NCBI RefSeq assembly: GCF_001713355.1
Contig: NZ_CP016448.1
Location: 3,596,001-3,660,000 of the forward strand
From: Methyloversatilis sp. RAC08
GTDB lineage: Bacteria > Pseudomonadota > Gammaproteobacteria > Burkholderiales > Rhodocyclaceae
DNA length: 64,000 nucleotides
Direction of reading: 5' to 3'
Made by a program: the position numbers and the translations under genes. Under the pieces are notes generated by a model that worked only from the letters and a program-made list of their open reading frames with translations, was not told where the DNA came from and ran no database searches. Shown one piece after another: positions 1 through 9,543 of the stretch; within the stretch, counting starts at the first letter, position 1; every line of letters begins with the position of its first letter.

Positions 1-418
1 AACTGCCGATGCCGATGCCGGAGCGGGCACCCCGGTCGAGCAGGCTGGCGACTTCGCGCGAATCCAGGTTGAGTCCGTACAACCGGGCCAGCGCCATGCC
101 GACGGCGAGGGCAAGCTGGGTGCCGGAGCCCAGGCCCGAATGCGACGGAATGGCATCGGTCAGCGTGATGCGTGCCGGCGGCAGGTCGAAGCGCGTGCTC
201 AGGTCAAGGGCGTAGCGGTGGGCGCGTTCGGCGTCGTGGCCGGTGACCTGGAGCACGTCGGATGGCTCTATCTCGACCGCGGTGCTCAACCCGCTCAGGG
301 TCAGACCGACGCTGCCGAAGCGCCGACCCATGCTGCCGTCCAGGTCGATGAAGCCCAGGTGCAGACGCGCGGGGGCCCGAACGGTCAGGGCGGCGGCGGT
401 TGCGTGTCTGAAGTTCAT
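1..418 (-). CDS. beta-ribofuranosylaminobenzene 5'-phosphate synthase, partial (GHMP family)
   Basis: N-terminal 139 residues of a leftward gene that runs off the left edge. It starts MNFRHATAAALTVRAPARLH and carries the GHMP-type glycine/serine loop PSHSGLGSGTQLALAVG at about residues 89-105, in the position that binds phosphate in this superfamily. The combination RLHLGFIDLDGS plus that loop is what I know from beta-RFAP synthases, the first committed enzyme of tetrahydromethanopterin synthesis (p-aminobenzoate + PRPP). It is divergent from fhcB, whose product uses the H4MPT-bound C1 unit, which supports the call. The ATG at 416-418 is the only good start seen. The C-terminal part is not visible, so another GHMP enzyme cannot be fully excluded. 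Confidence 0.8.
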   Translation of the reverse strand, partial: MNFRHATAAALTVRAPARLHLGFIDLDGSMGRRFGSVGLTLSGLSTAVEIEPSDVLQVTGHDAERAHRYALDLSTRFDLPPARITLTDAIPSHSGLGSGTQLALAVGMALARLYGLNLDSREVASLLDRGARSGIGIGS

Positions 419-691
419 CGCGTCAATCGTGGTCCGAAGAGCGCCGATTATCCCAAATTCGCCCGCAACACAGGGAAGGCTTGGATGATGAGGTGCAGCG
501 GCGGAGTCCGGTGCTGCCGCGCGACGTCGTTTTCGGATCGTGCTGTATCGCATGTGAAACAGACTGATCTCACGCGTTGGTCGCGGCTTCGATGCTGCAC
601 TGCGGCACCGGAAGGTCGGTCCGCAACGACTTTTTGCATGTTGTATCGTGGCGGGAGCTGTGTGCGACCCAACTGATGAAACGGATGATTC
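419..691. promoter_or_regulatory. divergent intergenic region, beta-RFAP synthase / fhcB
   Basis: This 273-bp gap separates two divergently transcribed H4MPT-pathway genes, so it must hold promoters for both. I see no clear -35/-10 pair, no strong Shine-Dalgarno sequence before fhcB and no convincing operator. The frames that cross it belong to shadows of the neighbours. Confidence 0.4.
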
Positions 692-1990
692 ATGACCCAT
701 GAAGCGATTTCGACTGTCGTCACCGAGGTGGCCTGTCCGCTGTGCGGCCACGCCTGTGACGACCTGAGCGTCGATACCGCCGGCGCGGCACTGGCGGTGG
801 TGGCCCATGGCTGCGATCGGGCGACAAGCGGATTTGCCCGCCTGGGTGCCGGATCGAACGTCGCGACGCCGCGCATTGCCGGGCGTGCGGCCACGCTGGA
901 CGAAGCCTGTGCCGAAGCAGCCCGCCTGCTCGCCGCGTCGGCCCAGCCGGCATTCGGCGGCATGGCGCTTGATGTCAGCGGCGCACGCGGTGCGATGGAA
1001 CTGGTCGATCGGGCCGGTGGTGTCATCGACCACATGAACAACGAATTCGGCTGGCGCGCCAGCCGCGTGATACAGGACGGCGGCGGCATCAACACCACGC
1101 TGGCCGAAGTGAAGAATCGTGCCGACCTGATCCTGCTGGTCGGCACCGATGCGGTCAGCGCGCAGCCACGCTTCTTCGAGCGCTGCGTGTGGGTGGAGGA
1201 AACGATGTTCGACCTGCAGCCGGCCAGCCGGCGCATCGTCTATCTCGGCGGCGGACTCGATACGCAGCCGGGCCACTCGCCGGACGGGCGAGCGCCCGAC
1301 GTGTTCGACTTCGATCTCAGCCGCATGCCGGAAGCGCTGTCGGTGCTCAACGCGCTGGCGGCGCAGCAGCCGGTGGCCGGTGACGCCCCGCTGGGCATTG
1401 CACTGGCGCGCTGGCAGGAGCTGGCCGAAGCGCTGCTGGGCGCCAAGTACAGCGTGATCGTGTGGACGGGGCCTGCGTTCGAGGTGTCGCAACTCGACCT
1501 CAATGTCGGCGCCATCGTGTCGCTGGTCCGTCGGCTCAATGTCACCACCCGCTGCAACAGCCTGCCGCTGGCCGGCAACGACGGCGACCTGTCGATGGGC
1601 GCCGTACACACCTGGCAGACCGGCTATCCGATGCGCACCAGTTACGCCAGCGGCGCACCGAAGTTCGACCCGCTGCACAACGGCATCGACCGCCTGCTCG
1701 CGACCGGTGAAGCCGATGCGCTGGTGTGGCTGTCCAGCCTGAACGACCTGCAGTCGCCGCCGGCCACCGGCGTGCCGACCATCGTGATCGCACCGCCGTC
1801 GCTGAAGCTGGCGAGCGAACCGCAGGTCTTCATTCCGGTCGCCACGCCAGGCATGCATCACACCGGTCATTTCGTGCGTACCGACAAGGTCGTGACACTG
1901 CCGCTGCAGGCCTTGCGCCGGAGCGCGCTGCCGGCAGCCGGCGATGTGGCGGTGGCCATCGCCAACCGCCTGAAGGAGGTGCAGTCGTGA
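692..1990 (+). CDS. fhcB: formyltransferase/hydrolase complex subunit B
   Basis: 432 residues. It is homologous to the molybdopterin-binding subunit B of archaeal formylmethanofuran dehydrogenase. In methylotrophic bacteria this subunit belongs to the four-part Fhc complex, which passes the formyl group from H4MPT through a methanofuran-like carrier to formate and is not thought to act as a dehydrogenase. The N-terminus keeps the CPLCGHACDDL motif near residues 16-26. The gene leads fhcB-fhcA-fhcD-fhcC, and its stop overlaps the fhcA start (GTGA), so the two are translationally coupled. Cytoplasmic. The identity rests on the complete neighbourhood as well as the sequence. Confidence 0.93.
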   Translation: MTHEAISTVVTEVACPLCGHACDDLSVDTAGAALAVVAHGCDRATSGFARLGAGSNVATPRIAGRAATLDEACAEAARLLAASAQPAFGGMALDVSGARGAMELVDRAGGVIDHMNNEFGWRASRVIQDGGGINTTLAEVKNRADLILLVGTDAVSAQPRFFERCVWVEETMFDLQPASRRIVYLGGGLDTQPGHSPDGRAPDVFDFDLSRMPEALSVLNALAAQQPVAGDAPLGIALARWQELAEALLGAKYSVIVWTGPAFEVSQLDLNVGAIVSLVRRLNVTTRCNSLPLAGNDGDLSMGAVHTWQTGYPMRTSYASGAPKFDPLHNGIDRLLATGEADALVWLSSLNDLQSPPATGVPTIVIAPPSLKLASEPQVFIPVATPGMHHTGHFVRTDKVVTLPLQALRRSALPAAGDVAVAIANRLKEVQS

Positions 1991-3657
1991 GCGTCATCAA
2001 GCTGACCGGCGGCCGGGTGATCGATCCGGCAAATGGTGTCGACGACCAGGTACGCGACCTCTACATCCGCGATGGCCGGCTGATCTCAGCCCCGGACGCG
2101 AACGACAGGATCAGCGCCGAATACAACATTTCCGGCCGCATCGTCATGTCGGGCGCGATCGACATGCACAGCCACATCGGCGGCGGCAAGGTGAACATCG
2201 CGCGCGAAATGCTGCCGGAAGACCACCGCGGCGATCCGGTCGAGCGCACCGAACTGACGCGTTCAAGCTGCGGCCACGCCGCACCCGGCACGCTGGCCGC
2301 CGGTTACCGGTATGCAGAGATGGGCTACACCGCGGCGTTCGAGCCGGCGCTGCTGCCGGTCAACGCGCGCCAGGCCCACATGGAAATGGGCGACACGCCG
2401 ATGCTCGACACCGGCGGCTATGCCATGCTCGGCAGCGACGACTTCCTGCTGCGCATGCTGGCGGCGAAGGAAGACCAGCAGGCGATTAACGATTACGTGG
2501 CGTGGACGCTGCACGCGACGCAGACGGTCGGCATCAAGGTGGTGAATCCGGGTGCGATTTCCGCCTTCAAGTTCAACCAGCGCAAGCTCGACCTTGACGA
2601 ACAGAACGCCTTCTACGGCATCACGCCGCGCGAGATCGTCAAGGTACTGTCGCGCGCCGTACATGACCTGGGGGTGGCCAAGCCCTTGCACGTGCATGCC
2701 AGCAATCTGGGCGTGCCGGGCAATGTGGACACCACGCTGGGCACGATGGACGCGGCCGAAGGCCTGCCGGTCCACCTGACGCACATCCAGTTCCACAGCT
2801 ACGGCACCGAGGGCGAGCGCAAGTTTTCGAGCGCTGCGGCCCGCATTGCCGAAGCGATCAACCAGAAGAAGAACGTGTCGGCCGACGTCGGGCAGATTCT
2901 GTTCGGCCAGACGGTGACGGCATCCGGCGACAACATGGTGCAGTACCGCAACGCCGGTCACGGCTCGCCGAAGAAGTCGGTCATCATGGACATCGAGTGC
3001 GACGCCGGCTGCGGTGTGGTGCCGTTCAAGTACAAGGACCAGAACTTCGTCAATGCGCTGCAGTGGGCCATCGGTCTGGAAATCTTCCTGATGGTCGATG
3101 ACCCGTGGCGCATTTTCCTGACCACCGATCACCCGAACGGCGCCCCGTTCACGACCTACCCGCACCTGATCAAGCTGCTGATGGACCGCAGCTTCCGCAA
3201 CGCGATGCTCGACACGATCAATCCGGACGCGCGCGCGATGAGCAATCTGGCGGGTCTCGACCGCGAGTATTCGCTGTACGAGATCGCGATCATGACGCGC
3301 GCCGGTCCGGCGAAGCTGATCGGCCTGGCCGATCGCGGTCATCTGGCGCCGGGTGCGGCGGCCGACATCGTCGTCTACAAGGAAGATGCCGACCGCGAGC
3401 GCATGTTCGAAAAGCCGGAACTGGTGTTCAAGGACGGCGAACTGGTGGTGCGCGACGGCCGCATCGTCAAGGTGGTGCGCGGCGGCACGCATGCCGTTAA
3501 ACCCGAATTCGACATCGGCATCGAAAAGAAGATCAAACCCTATTTCGAACGTTTCCATTCGGTGCGCATGAACAATTTCAAGATCAGTGACGACGAACTG
3601 TGCGAGTGCGGTGGCGGCTCGAAGCTGATCGCCCATGCCTGCCGGAAGCGGGGTTGA
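1987..3657 (+). CDS. fhcA: formyltransferase/hydrolase complex subunit A (amidohydrolase)
   Basis: 556 residues from a GTG start that overlaps the fhcB stop. An in-frame opening exists further upstream, but it lies inside fhcB and gives non-homologous sequence. The protein resembles subunit A of formylmethanofuran dehydrogenase, a metal-dependent amidohydrolase that cleaves formyl-methanofuran to formate. The metal-binding HxH of the amidohydrolase fold is visible in DMHSHIGGGKVN, and later histidines occur in HVHASN and HLTHIQFHSYG, with an aspartate in TTDHPNG. The C-terminus ends in a cysteine-containing tail (CECGGG). It is followed after 4 bases by fhcD. Confidence 0.94.
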   Translation: MSVIKLTGGRVIDPANGVDDQVRDLYIRDGRLISAPDANDRISAEYNISGRIVMSGAIDMHSHIGGGKVNIAREMLPEDHRGDPVERTELTRSSCGHAAPGTLAAGYRYAEMGYTAAFEPALLPVNARQAHMEMGDTPMLDTGGYAMLGSDDFLLRMLAAKEDQQAINDYVAWTLHATQTVGIKVVNPGAISAFKFNQRKLDLDEQNAFYGITPREIVKVLSRAVHDLGVAKPLHVHASNLGVPGNVDTTLGTMDAAEGLPVHLTHIQFHSYGTEGERKFSSAAARIAEAINQKKNVSADVGQILFGQTVTASGDNMVQYRNAGHGSPKKSVIMDIECDAGCGVVPFKYKDQNFVNALQWAIGLEIFLMVDDPWRIFLTTDHPNGAPFTTYPHLIKLLMDRSFRNAMLDTINPDARAMSNLAGLDREYSLYEIAIMTRAGPAKLIGLADRGHLAPGAAADIVVYKEDADRERMFEKPELVFKDGELVVRDGRIVKVVRGGTHAVKPEFDIGIEKKIKPYFERFHSVRMNNFKISDDELCECGGGSKLIAHACRKRG

Positions 3658-3661
3658 ACCG

Positions 3662-4558
3662 ATGATCATCAATGGCGTAGCAATCGACGACACCTTTGCC
3701 GAAGCGTTCGGCATGCGGGGCATCCGCCTCATCATCACGGCCTACAACGAAACCTGGGCCCTGCATTCGGCCAATGCGCTGACCGGCTTCGCGACCTCGG
3801 TCATCGCCTGCGGGGCCGAGGCGGGCATCGAGCGCATGATGTCGCCGGACGAAACGCCGGACGGCCGTCCGGGCGTGTCGGTGCTGGTGTTTGCCGTGTC
3901 GAGCAAGGAACTGATCAAGCAGATCGAACGGCGCGTCGGCCAGTGCGTGCTGACCAGCCCGACCAGCGCCATCTTTGCCGGTCTGGACGAAGGCGACCCG
4001 GTGCCTCTGGGCAAGACGCTGCGTTACTTCGGCGACGGCTTCCAGACTTCGAAGCAGATCGGCGGCAAGCGCTACTGGCGCATTCCGGTGATGGACGGCG
4101 AGTTTCTCGTGCAGGACACGGCGCGCATGGTGAAGGCGGTCGGCGGCGGCAATTTCCTCGTGCTCGCCGACACCCAGGTGCAGGCGCTCGAAGCGTGCGA
4201 GGCGGCCATCGTCGAAATGCGCAAGCTGCGTGAAATCGTCATGCCCTTCCCGGGTGGCGTCGTGCGTTCCGGCTCCAAGGTGGGCTCCAAGTACAAGGCG
4301 CTGTCGGCCTCGACCAACGACGCCTTCTGCCCGACGCTGCGCGGCGCGACGAAATCCGAACTCGACGAACGCATCGGTGCGGTGCTGGAAATCGTCATCG
4401 ACGGTCTGACCGATGCGTCGGTCAAGAAGGCGATGGAAGTCGGCATGCGCGCGGTGTGCAAGATCGGTGCCGCCGGCGGCATCCGCCGGCTGTCGGCCGG
4501 CAATTACGGCGGCAAGCTCGGCCAGTTCCAGTACCACCTGCGGGAGATCCTGAAATGA
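3662..4558 (+). CDS. fhcD: formylmethanofuran:H4MPT formyltransferase
   Basis: 298 residues, homologous to archaeal Ftr, the subunit that transfers the formyl group between H4MPT and the methanofuran-type carrier. The start at 3662 gives MIINGVAIDDTFAEAF, the usual beginning of this family. An in-frame ATG at 3635 lies within fhcA and is disfavoured. The conserved stretch GLTDASVKKAMEVGMRAVCK near the C-terminus is typical of the family. Its stop overlaps the fhcC start by four bases (ATGA). Cytoplasmic, part of the Fhc complex. Confidence 0.95.
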   Translation: MIINGVAIDDTFAEAFGMRGIRLIITAYNETWALHSANALTGFATSVIACGAEAGIERMMSPDETPDGRPGVSVLVFAVSSKELIKQIERRVGQCVLTSPTSAIFAGLDEGDPVPLGKTLRYFGDGFQTSKQIGGKRYWRIPVMDGEFLVQDTARMVKAVGGGNFLVLADTQVQALEACEAAIVEMRKLREIVMPFPGGVVRSGSKVGSKYKALSASTNDAFCPTLRGATKSELDERIGAVLEIVIDGLTDASVKKAMEVGMRAVCKIGAAGGIRRLSAGNYGGKLGQFQYHLREILK

Positions 4559-5370
4559 GCGCCCTGACATTCACGCTGCGTAGCGCACCGGCCCAGCGCG
4601 TCGATGTCGGCATGCTGAACCCCTCTGCACTGGCGGGTCAGACCGCGTCCGACATCGCGGCCATCGCGCTGAACGTCGGCAAGCGCGTCGTGCGCGCGGA
4701 CGAACTGTTCGACATCTCAGGCGACGACACGACAGACATCGTGTTCCGCGGCGACTGCAGCAGGCTCGAACGCATCGGTGCCGGCATGAAGTCCGGCCGC
4801 GTCAACGTCGAGGGCGACGCCGGACCGTATGTCGGCCAGGGACTGCTCGGCGGCACGATCACGGTCGCCGGTTCAGCCGGCGCCTTCTGCGCGACCGGCA
4901 TGAAGGGCGGTCGCATCGACATCGCCGGCAACGTTGGCGAATCGGCTGGCGGCGCCATTCCGGGCGAGATGAAGGGCATGGCCGGCGGCCTGTTGCTGGT
5001 CGGCGGCGATGCCGGCGACCGGCTGGGCGACCGCATGCGGCGCGGCCAGATACTGGTCAGCGGCAACGCCGGTGATTATTGCGGCACCCGCATGATCGCC
5101 GGCACCATCGCCGTGGCCGGCACGCTGGGCGCCTATCCGGCGTACGGCATGAAGCGCGGCACGCTGATCCTCAACGCACTGCCGGCGCAGATGCTGCCCA
5201 CCGTTGTCGATTGCGGCGCGCACCGGCTCGGCTTTCTCAGCCTGCTGTACGCCAGCTGGAAAGGCCTGCCCGGACCGTTCGGTGCGCTCGACGCCAGCGC
5301 CTGCACGGTGCGCCGCTACATGGGCGACATGGCGGTCAGCGGACGCGGCGAACTGCTCGTCCGCGGCTGA
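4555..5370 (+). CDS. fhcC: formyltransferase/hydrolase complex subunit C
   Basis: 271 residues. The central region, about 75-215, is a run of glycine-rich repeats (for example GDAGPYVGQGLLGGTITVAG, then GNAGDYCGTRMIAG) that form a right-handed beta-helix. The same repeats occur in subunit C of formylmethanofuran dehydrogenase and in the C-terminal domain of glutamate synthase. It is the structural partner of FhcA and FhcB. The start ATG at 4555 overlaps the fhcD stop, and its own stop overlaps the next gene's ATG (TGATG), so five genes are coupled in one operon. Confidence 0.94.
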   Translation: MSALTFTLRSAPAQRVDVGMLNPSALAGQTASDIAAIALNVGKRVVRADELFDISGDDTTDIVFRGDCSRLERIGAGMKSGRVNVEGDAGPYVGQGLLGGTITVAGSAGAFCATGMKGGRIDIAGNVGESAGGAIPGEMKGMAGGLLLVGGDAGDRLGDRMRRGQILVSGNAGDYCGTRMIAGTIAVAGTLGAYPAYGMKRGTLILNALPAQMLPTVVDCGAHRLGFLSLLYASWKGLPGPFGALDASACTVRRYMGDMAVSGRGELLVRG

Positions 5371-6407
5371 TGACGGCGGCGGGCTGGTGGCCTGACTCGG
5401 CCTTCGGGCGGGTCAGGCGCAACGCAGCCGGGCGTCTGGTCGTGACCGACGCGCTGCTGCGCGACTGGCTGGCAAGGCCTGAGCTGGCGCTCGTCGAGGA
5501 CAGTTGCGACGCCGAGCGCGCGCTGGTGTCCAGCCTGCTCGGCGAGCCGGCGCGCATCGTGTCGCATGAGGAAATCGCATCGATTGCCGACGCCGATGCG
5601 CGCGACAACTGGTTCGCCTTCATCGCCTTTCGCGACCGCGTGCTCGCGCGGCCGGATATCGAATCGGCCTGGCTGGAACTGTTTCTCGATGGCCTGAGCG
5701 GCATCGCGCCGCTGTTCGTGCCGCAGCTCACGCAGCTCATCCTGCATGGCCTGCTCGAAGGCTGCACCGGCAATGACGGTGCGCTGATGTGGCGCGCAGC
5801 CGAACTGTTCTTCCGCAGCCAGCGCGCAACCCCGCACGCCGGACGCATCCTGATGGCCGATGCCGAAGTGCTGGGCGACTACGCCGAAACCGGCGGTTTC
5901 GGGAATATCGGGCGTCTGATCCGGCAGGCCGGGGCGATACCGCGCGCGGCCGAACTCGACGTGCTCGATGCCGGCAATGCCGCCGAACTGTATGCGCGCG
6001 CCGGGCGCCGCGCCGTGCTGCCGTTGAACTTCGGTCAGCCTGCGCTGGCGGCGTTGTGCCGTGTGATGGAGCGCTGGATTGCCCACTTCTACGGTTCGGC
6101 CGTCCGTATCACGCCGCAGCAGGACATCCGCGACGAACACTGGGCCTGGCACATCGGACTTGACCGAGAGTCGATGGAGCTGCTGAACACGCTGTACGAA
6201 GGGGGCGAACTGGCACCCGACCGCCTGTCGCGCATCGTCGCGCTGCTCCGCCTCGACTTTCTCGATGCCCGCGACATGCGTGCCGAACTGCGACCTGACG
6301 GCGCGGCGCGGCCGGTCTGGCTGGCGCTGGCCATGGATGAAAATGGTCTGGTGCAGATGAAGCCGCAGAATCTGCTGCTCAACCTGCCGCTGACAGGCAC
6401 ACACTGA
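5370..6407 (+). CDS. conserved protein coupled to the fhc operon, function unknown
   Basis: 345 residues, start ATG sharing one base with the fhcC stop. No signal peptide, membrane segment or recognisable catalytic motif is visible. The sequence is globular and acidic with many Trp and Arg (MTAAGWWPDSAFGRVRRNAA, then helical stretches). I recall a family of unknown function (possibly DUF6352) beside methylotrophy genes, but cannot confirm it here. Tight coupling to fhcC points to a job in assembling the Fhc complex or in the methanofuran/H4MPT pathway; that is inference from position only. A weak GC-rich hairpin follows. Confidence 0.75.
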   Translation: MTAAGWWPDSAFGRVRRNAAGRLVVTDALLRDWLARPELALVEDSCDAERALVSSLLGEPARIVSHEEIASIADADARDNWFAFIAFRDRVLARPDIESAWLELFLDGLSGIAPLFVPQLTQLILHGLLEGCTGNDGALMWRAAELFFRSQRATPHAGRILMADAEVLGDYAETGGFGNIGRLIRQAGAIPRAAELDVLDAGNAAELYARAGRRAVLPLNFGQPALAALCRVMERWIAHFYGSAVRITPQQDIRDEHWAWHIGLDRESMELLNTLYEGGELAPDRLSRIVALLRLDFLDARDMRAELRPDGAARPVWLALAMDENGLVQMKPQNLLLNLPLTGTH

Positions 6408-6415
6408 CGTCCATC

Positions 6416-6441
6416 GGGCGGGCGCAGGCGCCCTGTTTGTT
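6416..6441 (+). terminator. possible terminator of the fhc operon
   Basis: A GC-rich inverted repeat (GGGCG at 6416-6420, CGCCC at 6429-6433) follows the last fhc-operon gene by 8 bases. A short T-rich run, TGTTTGTT, comes next. The stem is short, so this is tentative. Confidence 0.35.
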
Positions 6442-6543
6442 CCCTGATCCCTCCGGGTTTTCAGCTTTTCTTGATCGCCCTCAAGCTTGCCTGCATCTGC
6501 TGAGCGCGCGAATGAAATCGTCGCGCAGCGCGTTTAGCATTGT

Positions 6544-6790
6544 GTTGAACCTGAAAACCTCAGTTGATCGGCTTCGTGGGCATGGTTGGCGGGGTGTACG
6601 GCAAGGCGCGAGGACGCGGCAGGATGGCACCCTGCAAGGACGAGCAACGCAGCCGGGCACCCCGCCGGCCGTGCACGCGAGGTCGAAGCGGTGTCGCCTG
6701 GACGGTAAGCGAGCAATAAGCGCCGATCTCCTTGATGCGCAGGGCTTTTAGCGCAATGGCAAGCGGTCAACTGAGGTTTTCAGGTTGAAC
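6544..6790. mobile_element. MITE-like element with perfect terminal inverted repeats
   Basis: CTGAAAACCTCAGTTGA at 6551-6567 is repeated exactly, inverted, at 6767-6783. The match extends outward to a 20-bp perfect arm (6548-6567 with 6767-6786) and imperfectly inward. GTTGAAC flanks both ends as a direct repeat (6544-6550 and 6784-6790), compatible with a target duplication, although the repeat is partly self-complementary. The roughly 200-bp interior has no credible gene. This is the layout of a non-autonomous miniature transposable element. No transposase is in the window and I saw no second copy. The right end abuts the Shine-Dalgarno of the P-type ATPase gene. Confidence 0.65.
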
Positions 6791-6806
6791 CCAAAGGAGC
6801 CTTGAA

Positions 6807-9539
6807 ATGCGGCAGCCGACAGACACGCCGGTACGGCCGGAAAACTGGCACACGCTCACCGGCGCAGCGACACTGACTTCGGTCGGCAGCGCGCGCGAGG
6901 CCGGACTGACGACCGACGAAGCGGCGCGCCGACTCGCGGTCGATGGCCCCAACAGCCTGCCCGTGCCGGCGGGGCGCGGTGTTGTGCAACGCCTGCTTTC
7001 GCAGTTCGAGAACGTGCTCATCCGTGTGCTGATCGTCGCTGCCGTGGTGACGGCGCTGCTCGGGCACCTGCTGGACAGCGCAGTCATCGCCGGCGTGGTG
7101 CTCATCAACGCATTGATCGGCTTTCTGCAGGAGGGCAAGGCCGAAGCGGCGCTTGATGCCATACGGAAGATGCTTTCCCCACGCGCGCAGGTGCTGCGCG
7201 GCGGACGCCGGATCGACCTGCCTGCAACGGAACTGGTCCGGGGCGACATCGTGTTTCTCGCGTCCGGCGACCGGGTTCCCGCCGATCTGAGGCTGCTCGA
7301 CGTGCGCAACCTGCGCATCGACGAATCCGCGCTGACCGGCGAGTCGGTGGCGGTCGACAAGTACACCGAGGTCTGTGCGGATGACGCGGCGCTCGGCGAT
7401 CGCCGGTCGATGGCTTTTTCCGGCACGTTGGTGACCTATGGCCAGGGGACGGGGGTTGTCGTCGCAACCGGCGCGCGCACGCAGATCGGCCACATCAGCG
7501 CGCTTCTTGCCGGCGTGCAGGAACTGGCCACGCCGCTGACGCGCAGGATGGCGGCCTTCAGTGCATGGCTGACCTGGACCATCCTCGGGGTTGCCGCACT
7601 GGCGTTCGGCTTCGGCATACTTGTCCATGACTATTCGGTGGCGGACATGTTTCTCGCCGCGGTCGGTCTGGCGGTGGCTGCGATTCCGGAGGGGCTGCCC
7701 GCGATCATGACCGTGACGCTGGCGATCGGCGTCCAGCGCATGGCGAAGCGTCACGCGATCATCCGGCGTCTGCCGGCGGTCGAGGCGCTCGGCTCCGTCA
7801 CGGTCATCTGTTCGGACAAGACCGGTACGCTGACGCGAAATGAAATGACCGTGCAGCGTGTCGTCACGGCCCGCGACACCTTCCGGGTGAGTGGTGCGGG
7901 CTACGCGCCGCAAGGCGGGTTTGCGCGCGGCGACGGTGAATGCGAACTGATCGACTGTCCCGAACTGGTCGAGATCGGCCGCACCGCGCTGCTGTGCAAT
8001 GACGCCGCGCTGAACCCGGATGGAGAGGGCAGATGGGTACTTGCAGGCGATCCGACCGAAGGTGCGCTGATCACGCTGGCACTCAAGTCCGGCCTCGATG
8101 CCCGCCGCGAAGCGGACAGGCTGCCGCGCATCGACACCATCCCGTTCGAATCCGAACACCGCTTCATGGCGACCCTGCATCACGATCATCAGGGTCATGC
8201 ATTCATGCTGCTGAAGGGCGCGCCCGAGCGCGTGTTCGAACTTTGCCGCGAACAACGCGAGGACGGTGATGCCAAGCCGCTACATCCGGGCTACTGGCAT
8301 GCCTGCAGCGAAGCCATTGCAGGCGAGGGCATGCGCCTGATCGCGCTGGCCGTCAAGCCGATGGATGCGTCGGTGCGCACGCTGACATTTGCCGATGTCG
8401 AATCGGGCGGCTTCACATTGCTTGCGCTGCTCGGGCTCGCCGATCCGCCGCGCGAGGAGGCGGTCGCCGCGGTCGCGCGCTGCCGCGGTGCCGGCATCGC
8501 CGTGCGCATGATCACCGGCGATCATGCGGTCACGGCTCGCGCGATCGGCGAACAACTGGGTCTGGGCGACCCGGTGCGCGTACTCTCCGGCCCGCAGATC
8601 GAACAGATGGATGACGGGCAACTGCGCGCCGCGGTCGGCGGCACCGAAATATTTGCCCGTGCCAGTCCGGAACACAAGCTGCGCATCGTTCAGGCATTGC
8701 AGGCGAATGGCGAGGTGGTGGCGATGACCGGCGATGGCGTCAATGACGCACCCGCCCTGAAACGTGCCGATGTCGGCGTGGCCATGGGTGACAAGGGCAC
8801 CGAAGCCGCCAAGGAGGCGGCCGAAATGGTGCTGGCCGACGACAATTTCGCGTCGATTGCCGCCGCGGTGGAAGAGGGCCGCACGGTGTTCGACAATATC
8901 CGCAAATCGGTCATCTTCATCCTGCCGACCGGGGGCGGCGAAGCCGGCATCCTGGTCGCGGCCATCCTGCTCGGCCTGACGCTGCCGATCACGCCGGCGC
9001 AGATCCTGTGGGTGAACATGGTGACCGCCGTCACCCTGTCGCTCGCGCTCGCATTCGAAACACCGGAAGCGGACATCATGCAGCGCCCGCCGAGAAACCC
9101 GGACGAACCGCTGCTGACCGGATTCCTGCTGTGGCGCATCGTGTTCGTGTCGCTGCTGCTGGTGACCGGCGGTCTGTTCCTGTTCCTTCGCATTCTCGAA
9201 GAGGGCGGCTCGCTCGAACTGGCGCGCACGGTTGTCGTGAACACGCTGGTGTTCGGAGAAATCGTCTATCTGTTCAATGTGCGCCACCTCACCGCAAGTT
9301 CGCTGACCTTCGAGGGGATCACGGGCAACCGCTATGTGCTGCTCGCCATTTTTTTGCTGCTGGTGCTGCAGGGGCTGTTCAACTATCTGCCGGCTGCACA
9401 GATGCTGTTCGGCACCGCTCCGCCGCAGATGAGCGACTGGTGGCCGGTTCTGGTGTTCGGCGCACTGCTGATGGTCATCATCGAACTCGAGAAACTGGCG
9501 GTGCGCTCCTGGGCACGCCGCGGGCGGCAGAGCGGCTGA
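6807..9539 (+). CDS. cation-transporting P-type ATPase (P2 / Ca2+-Mg2+-type)
   Basis: 910 residues. The order is N-terminal cation ATPase domain, two membrane helices, actuator domain with TGES near residue 177, helices with the ion-site motif PEGLP near 292, phosphorylation site DKTGTLT near residue 337, nucleotide-binding domain, hinge [12 protein letters not shown] near 640, then C-terminal helices to the end. PEGLP and the overall length match the PacL/MgtA-like P2 group (Ca2+, Mg2+ or Na+ export or import), not the heavy-metal P1B type, which would carry CPC. Substrate not assignable. The start at 6807 has AAAGGAG at 6793-6799. The promoter must lie within or upstream of the adjoining MITE-like element. 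The next gene follows after 4 bases. Confidence 0.88.
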   Translation: MRQPTDTPVRPENWHTLTGAATLTSVGSAREAGLTTDEAARRLAVDGPNSLPVPAGRGVVQRLLSQFENVLIRVLIVAAVVTALLGHLLDSAVIAGVVLINALIGFLQEGKAEAALDAIRKMLSPRAQVLRGGRRIDLPATELVRGDIVFLASGDRVPADLRLLDVRNLRIDESALTGESVAVDKYTEVCADDAALGDRRSMAFSGTLVTYGQGTGVVVATGARTQIGHISALLAGVQELATPLTRRMAAFSAWLTWTILGVAALAFGFGILVHDYSVADMFLAAVGLAVAAIPEGLPAIMTVTLAIGVQRMAKRHAIIRRLPAVEALGSVTVICSDKTGTLTRNEMTVQRVVTARDTFRVSGAGYAPQGGFARGDGECELIDCPELVEIGRTALLCNDAALNPDGEGRWVLAGDPTEGALITLALKSGLDARREADRLPRIDTIPFESEHRFMATLHHDHQGHAFMLLKGAPERVFELCREQREDGDAKPLHPGYWHACSEAIAGEGMRLIALAVKPMDASVRTLTFADVESGGFTLLALLGLADPPREEAVAAVARCRGAGIAVRMITGDHAVTARAIGEQLGLGDPVRVLSGPQIEQMDDGQLRAAVGGTEIFARASPEHKLRIVQALQANGEVVAMTGDGVNDAPALKRADVGVAMGDKGTEAAKEAAEMVLADDNFASIAAAVEEGRTVFDNIRKSVIFILPTGGGEAGILVAAILLGLTLPITPAQILWVNMVTAVTLSLALAFETPEADIMQRPPRNPDEPLLTGFLLWRIVFVSLLLVTGGLFLFLRILEEGGSLELARTVVVNTLVFGEIVYLFNVRHLTASSLTFEGITGNRYVLLAIFLLLVLQGLFNYLPAAQMLFGTAPPQMSDWWPVLVFGALLMVIIELEKLAVRSWARRGRQSG

Positions 9540-9543
9540 CCTC

